Shown: in pieces, positions 1 to 6,102 of the stretch | Position numbering within the stretch: position 1 is the first letter of the stretch | Layout of the letters: each line of letters opens with the position of its first letter | Assembly: GCA_002083985.1 (NCBI GenBank) | Contig: MTER01000003.1 | Location: 1-10,335, forward strand | DNA length: 10,335 bases | Source of the DNA: Candidatus Altarchaeales archaeon A3 | GTDB lineage: Archaea; Altiarchaeota; Altiarchaeia; Altiarchaeales; Altiarchaeaceae | Reading direction: 5' to 3' | Program-made: the position numbers and the translations under genes | Notes under the pieces: generated by a model | Told to the model about the DNA's origin: nothing | Seen by the model: the letters and a program-made list of their open reading frames with translations, nothing else | Databases searched by the model: none

Positions 1-89
1 AATTAACTAATTAAATTCCAATAACAATAAATAGATTTAAAAAGTTTATAAACAAATAAATATTTTTTGAGAAAAATTTAATTTAGTTC

Positions 90-1070
90 TTATTCCTTTT
101 TTAACACGCAAATCCTTCTCGTCAGTCCGCCATGAACCCTGATAAAGTGTTCCTCCACAAGTTTAAATTTATAAAAATCATAATCAATTCCGTCTTTTGA
201 TACAATAACCGCAAATTTACCATCTTTAAGTAAATTGTATGCTGTAATCATAAATTTATCATAAAGTTGTGTCAGATTTTTGTTTGTCGTAAAAGATGAC
301 CGCCCATAAGGTAAATCCGTAACAATTGCATCAAAAAAATTTTTCTTCCTGATTTTTAACGCATCTCCTTCTTTTAAATTTTTATTTTTGTATTGGACAC
401 CATAAAAATCCAGATTTTTCCTGCATCCGTGTATCATATACTCGCTAATGTCTTTTCCGAAAATTTTCATACCCATAAGTCCCGCCTCAACAAGTATCGC
501 CCCGGAGCCGCAAAACGGGTCCAAAATTTGAGCGCCTTCTTTAACTCTCGCCAGATTTACTAATGTCCTTGCAAGTTTCGGATGCATTGTAACAGGAACA
601 GTAAAAGGTCTGTTCAGAGGCAGTCGATGGATAAATTTCTCCCTGTCTTTATTTATTCCTGCAAAATATAAATTTTCCGAATACAAACACATCACTTCGT
701 TTTCATAATTTTCAAGTTTCACGGTTAAATTTTCATTATGCCCTTTAATCATTTCCCCGAATTTTCGTTCAAGTGTTGCATCTTTAAAATTTCCAGTTGC
801 ATAACTTGTAACCCTAAAACTTCCTGAAATCCGGGCTGCGACTTTTTTTGCAATTTCCTCCAAATTTTCTCCGTGAGCAATGAACTCGCACATAATTTTT
901 GCCATAGACATTCTTTCAAAAGGAAATTTTTCACATGCAAAAATGTAAAATCTGTCTTTTTCATAAATTTTGGAAAAATTTTTATTTTCAGGGTAACTTT
1001 CAATTAATCCGTTTGCCTCTGCTTTTGGAAGAGTAGTATTGTCTCCCAAAAGATAAAGTATAATATTCAT
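90..1070 (-). CDS. Trm-G10-like tRNA (guanine-N2) methyltransferase
   Basis: This 326-residue protein probably methylates guanine N2 in tRNA, at position 10 by family analogy, using S-adenosylmethionine in the cytoplasm. The N-terminal half (about 1-150) looks like the reduced NFLD/THUMP-type RNA-binding region of archaeal Trm-G10/Trm11 proteins; the opening LGDNTTLPKAEANGLIE block matches the usual start of the family and supports ATG at 1068-1070. The Rossmann methyltransferase part follows: RPFTVPVTMHPKLAR (about 154-168), SAM-binding DPFCGSG (184-190), an acidic residue near D207, GDA (235-237), and the catalytic motif TDLPYGRSS (251-259). The usual catalytic motif is DPPYG; here the first proline is leucine, and D252, P254 and Y255 are kept. 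The gene is divergent from the antitoxin-PIN-valS run across a 75-bp AT-rich spacer. Family assignment is firm; the modified position is inferred. Confidence 0.88.
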   Translation of the reverse strand: MNIILYLLGDNTTLPKAEANGLIESYPENKNFSKIYEKDRFYIFACEKFPFERMSMAKIMCEFIAHGENLEEIAKKVAARISGSFRVTSYATGNFKDATLERKFGEMIKGHNENLTVKLENYENEVMCLYSENLYFAGINKDREKFIHRLPLNRPFTVPVTMHPKLARTLVNLARVKEGAQILDPFCGSGAILVEAGLMGMKIFGKDISEYMIHGCRKNLDFYGVQYKNKNLKEGDALKIRKKNFFDAIVTDLPYGRSSFTTNKNLTQLYDKFMITAYNLLKDGKFAVIVSKDGIDYDFYKFKLVEEHFIRVHGGLTRRICVLKKE

Positions 1071-1145
1071 ATTAAAAATTTAGAGTTTGAAATTTAATTT
1101 TCATAAGATATTTTTTTAGAAAACATAAAAAGCATAAATTTTAAA

Positions 1146-1361
1146 ATGTCGGAACAAACAAAAAAGGACTTTATTACAACCGTATCCATTGCGCAAATGT
1201 TTAGCTTAAAAACAGGAAGGTGGGTTAAAATGGATGCAGAAACAGGGAGAATTATTGCTGTAAAAGACGACCCAGGAAGGTATAAAGGAATAAGAGAAAT
1301 TACATTGGAAGAATCTATTGCATTACTGAGAAAGGGGAGTAAAAACGGGGAACAAAATTAA
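1146..1361 (+). CDS. Small protein in antitoxin position upstream of a PIN nuclease
   Basis: This 71-residue protein carries a central stretch GRWVKMDAETGRIIAVKDDPGRYKG that reads as a small beta-rich module, then an acidic/hydrophobic helix (EITLEESIALLRKG, about 51-64). I do not recognise a named family, and no helix-turn-helix or AbrB motif is evident. Only one base separates its TAA from the ATG of the PIN gene, the classical spacing of a VapBC-type antitoxin-toxin pair, so I infer that it may be the antitoxin. Size and order fit; sequence alone does not prove it. No Shine-Dalgarno sequence precedes ATG 1146, so a leaderless or short-leader transcript is likely. It could equally be an unrelated small protein. 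Confidence 0.7.
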   Translation: MSEQTKKDFITTVSIAQMFSLKTGRWVKMDAETGRIIAVKDDPGRYKGIREITLEESIALLRKGSKNGEQN

Positions 1362-1362
1362 A

Positions 1363-1920
1363 ATGGGCAGGAATATTAAGAGTTGTTATCTTGATACAAA
1401 CATCTTGTTAGATTATTTGCGAGATAGAGATAAGAGTACATTTGATTTTATCAAAACTGCAAAGGAAAAAGAAATAAATTTTGTGACTTCCCATTTTGCT
1501 ATTTTTGAAGTGTTAGATCTGGAGGCGCAGGATAAATTTATATTTAAAGAACTAAAAAATAAAAAGTCCTTTGATGAAATCAGGAGAAATTTGCGATATA
1601 GAGATCTCACAGAAAGAGAACTTGAGAACATCTATAAAAAAGTAAGAAAAAATCTTTTTTACGGAGACATTTCTCTTAAAATTCATTATTTGAGTGCCGA
1701 AGGATGAGACTATTCAATATTCTTGATGAGAGGAGTAAATTTAGAATCCAAAGATGTTTTGCATTTGGCAAGTGCTATTGAAGCAAATTGTGATGTTTTT
1801 ATAACAAAAGATGAACCACTAAAACAAAATGCAAACAAATTAATCCCTACAATGACTCCGAAGGACTTTCTTAAAAATTTAAAAGAACTTAATATTAATC
1901 CAAAAATAAAAGCAACATAA
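1363..1920 (+). pseudogene. PIN-domain (VapC-like) nuclease interrupted by an in-frame TGA
   Basis: One reading frame of 185 sense or stop-interrupted codons encodes a PIN-domain RNase, broken only by TGA at 1705-1707 (codon 115). The frame does not shift: codons on both sides are in register. Expected PIN acidic residues are present on both sides: D11 (YLDTNILLDYL), E49 (FAIFEV), D131 (SKDVLHLASA) and D150 (FITKDEPL). The C-terminal half is typical of the family, ending in PKDFLKNLKEL. The 114-residue product upstream of TGA lacks D131 and D150 and should be inactive. A restart at TTG 1723 or ATG 1726 would give a C-terminal fragment only. Causes could be a nonsense mutation (for example TGG, CGA or GGA to TGA), a sequencing error or stop readthrough. 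The 71-residue neighbour ends one base upstream and valS starts 9 bases downstream. VapC enzymes usually cleave tRNA or rRNA; the target here is unknown. Confidence 0.85.
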
Positions 1921-1929
1921 AAAATAAAA

Positions 1930-4350
1930 ATGCTCCCTAAGGACTATAACTTTTTAGAGGTTGAGAAGAAATGGCAGAATGAATGGACGACAGGAAAATA
2001 CAGCGAAATTTTTAAATTTAATGAAAATGACAACGACGGCGAGGTATATGTTATTGACACACCTCCGCCATTTACAAGCGGAAAGCTGCACATGGGACAT
2101 GTTCTAAATTTTATATGGATTGATGCCATAGCAAGATTTAAGCGTATGAAGGGATTTAATGTCATGTGCCCGCAGGGATGGGATACTCAGGGACTGCCGA
2201 CGGAATTAAAGGTTGAACAAAAATACAATATAAGAAAGAACGAAAGAGAAAGATTCAGGGAACTGTGCGTTGAATGGACAAAAGAATTTATCGCAAATAT
2301 GAAGTCACAGATGACAATGATTGGCTATGTTCCCGACTGGAGTAAAGAATACAAAACAATGGATCCTGACTATTGGAAAGCAGTCCAGTATTCGCTGCTC
2401 AAATTTTATGAAAAAGGAATGATATATAAAGCAAAGCATCCCGTTCATTTTTGTCCGTCTTGCGGAACAGCAATTGCAAAAGCGGAAATTGAATATATAA
2501 CAAGGGAAACAACCTTAAATTTTATAAAATTTTATCTTGATGCGGAAGATGTGGAACTTTCAAATCAGAATGATGAAAATTTCATAACTATAGCAACAAC
2601 GAGACCGGAATTAATTCAGGCGTGTGTTGCTGTGTTTGTCCATCCGAATGACGAAAGATATAAAAATTTAACCGGAAAATTTGTTAATGTTCCTTTAACA
2701 GACAGAAAGGTAAAAATTATAGCGGAAAGCGAAGTTGATATGAATTTCGGAACAGGAATTGTTATGATATGTTCTTTCGGAGATGAACACGATGTTAAAT
2801 GGATTTACAAGTATAATTTAGGAGTAATCAGAGGTATTGATGAATGTGGAAAATTAACAGATGAATGCGGAATTTACAAAGGAATGAAGGTTGAGGAAGC
2901 GAGAAAAAAAATTATTGAAGATCTTAATGCAAAAAATTCTATTGTCAGACAGGAAAAAATAAGCCAGAATGTCGGGATTCATGAAAGGTGCAAGAAGCCT
3001 GTTGAATTCATATCAACAGACCAGTGGTTTATAAAAGTTGTTGATTTTAAAGACAAAATTTTAGAAAAAAGCAAAGACATAAAATGGATTCCGGATTATA
3101 TGGAAAAACGATATAATGACTGGGTTGAAAATATGGACTGGGACTGGGTTATATCAAGACAAAGGGTCTTTGGAACTCCCATTCCGTTCTATTATTGCGG
3201 GACTTGTAATAAAATAATTCCTGCCGAAATTTCCGAACTGCCGATAGATCCGACATTGAAGGAAAAGAAATGTCCGGATTGCAAAAACGCTTTAAGTCCT
3301 GCAGGAGATGTTTGTGACTGCTGGGTTGATTCTAGTATAACTCCTTTAATTATTTCAAAATGGCTTCAGGGTAAGGAATACTTTAATAAAACATATCCAG
3401 TATCACTTCGTCCTCAGGGGCATGAGATAATAAGAACCTGGGCATTTTATACGATATTCAGATGCCTGACTTTAACAGAACGAATTCCATTTGACAAAAT
3501 TTTGGTTAACGGAATGGTTTTTGGGCCCGACGGAAAAAAGATGTCAAAATCACTTGGAAATGTTGTTGAACCAAACGAAATTGTTGTCAAATACGGAGCG
3601 GATGCAGTCCGGCAGTGGGCATGCACATTTGTTCCGGGAAGCGATACTACTTTGATAATGAAGGACATTGATTACGGAAAAAGATTTATTACAAAATTGT
3701 GGAATGCAGCAAGGTTTATTGAAATGAATTTGCAGGACTATACACACAAGCAAACTGAAAATTTTGAAAATTTATTAACACCGGTTGACAAATGGATACT
3801 TGCAAAATGTGATGAAATGATTGAGAAAACCAGTCAGGCAATGGAAAATTTTAACTTCACCATAATGAAGGATTTGCAAAATTTTGTATGGCACGATGTC
3901 TGCGACAATTATCTTGAAATTGTGAAATACAGGATGTATGAAAATATTAATAAAGAGTCAGCCCAATACACTTTATACATTTTACTCAAAAATTTAATGA
4001 AAATGCTTGCTCCGTTCATTCCGCATATAACCGAAGAAATTGAGCAAAATTTTAACAAAGATGGCAAAAGTGTTCACGGCAAGGGAAATTTTCCAAATGT
4101 TATCGGAATTGACAAAAAATATCTGGATGTTGAAAATGTTGTTGCCGTTATTGAGGCGATAAGGAAATTTAAAGGGGACAACAAGTTCAAGTTGAGTGAA
4201 GAAATAAGCATGGCAAAAATTTGGATTGATAAAGGGAGTGACAAGGCGAAATTTATTGAGGAATGCATCATTGATATAAAAAAGGCGGGAAAGGTTAAGG
4301 AAGTTGAAATTTTTGACAGCAATGAGTTTAAAGTTGAATGTGAAAAATAG
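1930..4350 (+). CDS. valS: Valyl-tRNA synthetase (archaeal type)
   Basis: Class I aminoacyl-tRNA synthetase that activates valine with ATP, charges tRNA-Val and hydrolyses mischarged Thr-tRNA-Val. Visible landmarks in its 806 residues: the HIGH-type signature HMGH (54-57); GWDTQGLPTE (83-92), which marks the archaeal/eukaryotic-like form; a zinc-ribbon pair CPSCG (175-179); the editing-domain motif TTRPE (223-227); a second Cys-rich zinc module (CGTC ... CPDC ... CDCW, about 427-468); KMSKS (537-541); then a helical anticodon-binding domain (about 610-720) and a short C-terminal tail. The length is slightly below the roughly 860-880 residues common in archaeal ValRS, mostly through short loops; no domain is obviously missing. 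It begins 9 bases after the broken PIN gene, so it is probably co-transcribed with the putative toxin-antitoxin genes. No Shine-Dalgarno sequence is visible. It ends in TAG, whereas the other seven stops in the window, counting the end of the broken PIN gene, are TAA. Confidence 0.96.
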   Translation: MLPKDYNFLEVEKKWQNEWTTGKYSEIFKFNENDNDGEVYVIDTPPPFTSGKLHMGHVLNFIWIDAIARFKRMKGFNVMCPQGWDTQGLPTELKVEQKYNIRKNERERFRELCVEWTKEFIANMKSQMTMIGYVPDWSKEYKTMDPDYWKAVQYSLLKFYEKGMIYKAKHPVHFCPSCGTAIAKAEIEYITRETTLNFIKFYLDAEDVELSNQNDENFITIATTRPELIQACVAVFVHPNDERYKNLTGKFVNVPLTDRKVKIIAESEVDMNFGTGIVMICSFGDEHDVKWIYKYNLGVIRGIDECGKLTDECGIYKGMKVEEARKKIIEDLNAKNSIVRQEKISQNVGIHERCKKPVEFISTDQWFIKVVDFKDKILEKSKDIKWIPDYMEKRYNDWVENMDWDWVISRQRVFGTPIPFYYCGTCNKIIPAEISELPIDPTLKEKKCPDCKNALSPAGDVCDCWVDSSITPLIISKWLQGKEYFNKTYPVSLRPQGHEIIRTWAFYTIFRCLTLTERIPFDKILVNGMVFGPDGKKMSKSLGNVVEPNEIVVKYGADAVRQWACTFVPGSDTTLIMKDIDYGKRFITKLWNAARFIEMNLQDYTHKQTENFENLLTPVDKWILAKCDEMIEKTSQAMENFNFTIMKDLQNFVWHDVCDNYLEIVKYRMYENINKESAQYTLYILLKNLMKMLAPFIPHITEEIEQNFNKDGKSVHGKGNFPNVIGIDKKYLDVENVVAVIEAIRKFKGDNKFKLSEEISMAKIWIDKGSDKAKFIEECIIDIKKAGKVKEVEIFDSNEFKVECEK

Positions 4351-4482
4351 AAAAAAAGGAACTTGCTCAATATAAGGTGTAAATCACTCGTAACTGTCAA
4401 AAAATCACGAATAACCTCCACTCTTTATTGAGCATATTCAAAAAAAGAAGCAAGTTTAAAAAATTAAGTATTTGTTTAGCTA
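4351..4482. other. Non-coding spacer after valS with a long-range stem
   Basis: No gene is visible. The 9-base TGCTCAATA at 4364-4372 is the exact reverse complement of 4426-4434, giving a stem with a 53-base loop. A second copy of part of the complement (AGCAAGTT, near 4449-4456) could pair with AACTTGCT (4360-4367) as an alternative. Inside the loop are two similar stretches, AAATCACTCGTAAC and AAATCACGAATAAC. The spacer ends at the TA target site of the IS630 element. It may be a valS 3' UTR structure, a non-coding RNA or a remnant of an older mobile element. Confidence 0.4.
4462..4481 (+). repeat. Left arm of an inverted repeat outside the IS630 element
   Basis: This 20-base arm pairs with 5835-5854 (reverse complement) at 18 of 20 positions, including a 14-base perfect core (GTATTTGTTTAGCT, 4468-4481). 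It lies outside the IS630 terminal repeats, so it belongs to a pre-existing element that the IS split. The IS target TA starts with the last base of this arm. Confidence 0.65.
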
Positions 4483-4501
4483 GTGTCTTGACAACTTAAT
4501 T
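4483..4501 (+). repeat. IS630 left terminal inverted repeat
   Basis: The left end (GTGTCTTGACAACTTAATT) is the exact reverse complement of 5642-5660. The match extends through the flanking TA because TA is itself palindromic. Confidence 0.93.
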
Positions 4502-4539
4502 TTGTTATGGGTTTATTTATTCTTTCCTTATTTTATTGT

Positions 4540-5643
4540 ATGGACAATATCACAATAAAATTAAAGGAAAAGAATAAAAAGATGTTAATGGAGTTTATAA
4601 AGAGAGGAGAGAAAAAAGCAAGGGCAATTATCCGAGCAAACGTTCTGCTTTTAGCAGACGAAAATTACAGCGACAAAGATATTTCTAAAATTTTAAAGAT
4701 ACATAAACAAACAGTTTGGAGGATTAAAAAGAGATATTTAAAAGAGGGCTTAAAACACTTATTGGAGGAGAAACCAAGACCAGGACAGCCTAAAAAATAT
4801 GATGAAAAGCATAACGCAGAGATAATTGCAACAGCATGTACTTCTCCACCAAAAGGAAGAAAAAGATGGACAGTAATGCTTTTAACATCTGAGATCAATA
4901 AGAAAAAAGGGTTTAAAACACTAAATCGAGAAACTGTTCGCCTCATTTTAAAAAAAAACGAAACTAAACCTTGGCTAAAAAGAATGTGGTGCATCAATAA
5001 AATAGATGCAGAATACAGAAAAAAAATGTACGACGTTTTAGATTTATATATGCTGCCATATGATCCTAAAAGGCCGGTTGTTGGAATTGATGAGAAACCT
5101 AAACAAATCATTGGTGAAAAAAGAAAATCAATCCAGATGAAACCCGGAAAGCCTGAGAAAACGGATTATGAATACGTTCGAAATGGTAAGGTAAACATCT
5201 TTATTGCAATTGACCATAAAGCAGGAAAAAGAGATGTTAAAGTCACTGATCATCGAACTAAAAAAGATTTTGCAGTGTACATGAAACACTTGGTTGATGA
5301 TATTTTACCATCGGCAGATGTGATACGCATAGTAGCAGATAACCTGAATACGCACAATAAAACATCATTCTATGAAACATTTGATAAAAAAGAGGCCGAA
5401 AGACTCTTAGAAAAGATTGAATTTCATTACACACCAAAACATGCAAGTTGGCTTAATATTGCTGAAATTGAGATTAATGTTATGGACACAGAATGCACAG
5501 GAAGAAGAATCGGAAATAAAGAAACACTAATTGAAGAGGTGCAGACATGGATGGAAAGGAGAAACAAAGAGCGAAAAAAGATTAGATGGAGATTTAGTAA
5601 AGAGAAGGCGGATAAAAAATTGTCAAAATATTATGTAACATAA
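4540..5643 (+). CDS. IS630-family DDE transposase
   Basis: Cuts and joins DNA at the ends of the surrounding element. The frame is open from ATG 4507, but I prefer ATG 4540 because the extra 11 residues (MGLFILSLFYC) are hydrophobic and not family-like, while the family normally starts shortly before a block like NITIKLKEKNKKMLMEFI. In numbering from 4507, residues about 40-115 form a helix-turn-helix region (DKDISKILKIHKQTVWRIKKRY) followed by a linker rich in lysine and proline. The catalytic domain shows GIDEKP (D195), VADNLNTH (D278) and ASWLNIAEIE (E320 as the likely third acid), matching the IS630 subgroup with DEKP/DNLNTH/SWLN motifs. The TAA stop overlaps the first base or two of the right terminal repeat. 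AAATTT occurs only about once in this gene, unlike the resident genes. Confidence 0.93.
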   Translation: MDNITIKLKEKNKKMLMEFIKRGEKKARAIIRANVLLLADENYSDKDISKILKIHKQTVWRIKKRYLKEGLKHLLEEKPRPGQPKKYDEKHNAEIIATACTSPPKGRKRWTVMLLTSEINKKKGFKTLNRETVRLILKKNETKPWLKRMWCINKIDAEYRKKMYDVLDLYMLPYDPKRPVVGIDEKPKQIIGEKRKSIQMKPGKPEKTDYEYVRNGKVNIFIAIDHKAGKRDVKVTDHRTKKDFAVYMKHLVDDILPSADVIRIVADNLNTHNKTSFYETFDKKEAERLLEKIEFHYTPKHASWLNIAEIEINVMDTECTGRRIGNKETLIEEVQTWMERRNKERKKIRWRFSKEKADKKLSKYYVT

Positions 5644-5660
5644 TTAAGTTGTCAAGACAC
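5642..5660 (-). repeat. IS630 right terminal inverted repeat
   Basis: Exact inverse of the left end at 4483-4501, followed by the second TA copy at 5661-5662. The transposase stop codon (5641-5643) overlaps its inner edge. Confidence 0.93.
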
Positions 5661-5719
5661 TAGTTTGATTTTTTCCTCATCATATTTGATTTTGTAGTTG
5701 TTTTTTCATATTTTTCACA

Positions 5720-5833
5720 CTTAATTTTTTGATGGCGTAAAAAATAAGTGACTTTTTAGGGCATATAGATTTTGTTTTTACCTTCAATAGATGGCATCAA
5801 GTTACCAGTTTGTTACGCTATCAATTTTTTAAG
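5720..5833. repeat. Imperfect inverted repeat (inner stem of the split element)
   Basis: Arms 5720-5740 and 5813-5833 are reverse complements at 16 of 21 positions; the mismatches are one in the TTACGC(C/T)ATC part and a block of four A/T exchanges. The loop is 72 bases. The right arm is separated by one base from the outer right arm (5835), so the two stems could stack in a single transcript or cruciform. Confidence 0.5.
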
Positions 5834-5834
5834 C

Positions 5835-5854
5835 AGCTAAACAAATACAAAATT
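5835..5854 (-). repeat. Right arm of the inverted repeat outside IS630
   Basis: Partner of 4462-4481, 18 of 20 positions pairing with a perfect 14-base core (AGCTAAACAAATAC, 5835-5848). With the IS and one TA removed, the arms would bound an element of about 213 bp, a size typical of MITE-like or structured non-coding elements. Confidence 0.65.
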
Positions 5855-5911
5855 AAAAATTAAAATTATATCTGCACAAAATTTAAATATATGCTCTGCA
5901 AAATAGTAAAA

Positions 5912-5920
5912 TATATAAAC
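5912..5920 (+). promoter_or_regulatory. TATA-like box with no gene directly downstream
   Basis: TATATAAAC preceded by an A-rich stretch resembles an archaeal TATA box with BRE. Transcription would start near 5940, about 160 bases before the TIR start codon, giving either a long leader or a short non-coding transcript. Unproven in an AT-rich background. Confidence 0.3.
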
Positions 5921-6017
5921 CTCAAATAAACATAATAGCTAAAAGAAACAAAGGCAATACAATTATTTAGTCTTTAAATCAAAATTATTTTTTAATAATC
6001 AATTAACATTTCAAAAA

Positions 6018-6058
6018 TTTATAAGTATAACGATGGAAGGCAGGGGATGGATATAAAC
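6018..6058 (+). promoter_or_regulatory. Candidate promoter(s) of the TIR gene
   Basis: Two TATA-like boxes precede the gene: TTTATAAG at 6018-6025 (start expected near 6046, leader about 55 bases) and ATATAAAC at 6051-6058 (start expected near 6080, leader about 23 bases). The intervening GATGGAAGGCAGGGGATGG is unusually G-rich for this window. No Shine-Dalgarno motif precedes ATG 6103. Confidence 0.4.
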
Positions 6059-6102
6059 TACTTGCAAAACTAACCGGTAAAAAACAGAGTAAAAACTAAA
6101 AT

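Larger units (their letters stand above)
4483..5660 (+). mobile_element. Complete IS630-family insertion sequence
   Basis: A 1178-bp element bounded by 19-bp perfect terminal inverted repeats that begin GTGTCTTGACAAC, and flanked by TA on each side (4481-4482 and 5661-5662). TA duplication on insertion is the hallmark of the IS630/Tc1/mariner superfamily. It encodes one transposase with an apparently intact DDE triad and no frameshift, and the perfect ends suggest a recent, possibly active insertion. The target lies inside a separate inverted-repeat element, not inside a protein gene. Confidence 0.93.
5663..6102. other. Non-coding region: right part of the split element, then promoter DNA for the TIR gene
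   Basis: No protein gene is visible; the longest frames are only a dozen or so codons. From 5663 to 5854 it holds the remaining part of the inverted-repeat element split by IS630, including an inner stem (5720-5740 with 5813-5833) and the outer right arm. From 5855 to 6102 it is very AT-rich, with an imperfect 22-base direct repeat (5872-5893 and 5896-5917, 17 of 22 identical), a strong TATA-like box at 5912-5920, a small hairpin (5984-5989 with 5994-5999), and two more TATA-like boxes ahead of the TIR gene. Confidence 0.5.

Noticed and set aside
1705..1707. TGA as selenocysteine
   Set aside because: PIN nucleases have no known selenocysteine position, and no SECIS-like stem is evident nearby; a mutation or sequencing error is simpler.
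1723..1920. A separate small gene starting at TTG 1723 or ATG 1726
   Set aside because: It is in the same frame as the upstream PIN fragment and supplies the missing C-terminal PIN residues D131 and D150, so it is the second half of one broken gene.
4348..4431. Readthrough of the valS TAG stop (26 more sense codons follow before TGA)
   Set aside because: The protein already has a normal ValRS C-terminus; the extension is lysine/serine/threonine-rich and not family-like.
4507..4539. IS630 transposase start at ATG 4507
   Set aside because: The added residues are hydrophobic and unlike the family N-terminus; ATG 4540 fits better.
4074..5111. Antisense open frames opposite valS (4074-4421) and the IS630 transposase (4665-5111)
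   Set aside because: They overlap strongly supported genes, and their products are Ser/Leu/Phe-rich shadows with no recognisable motif.
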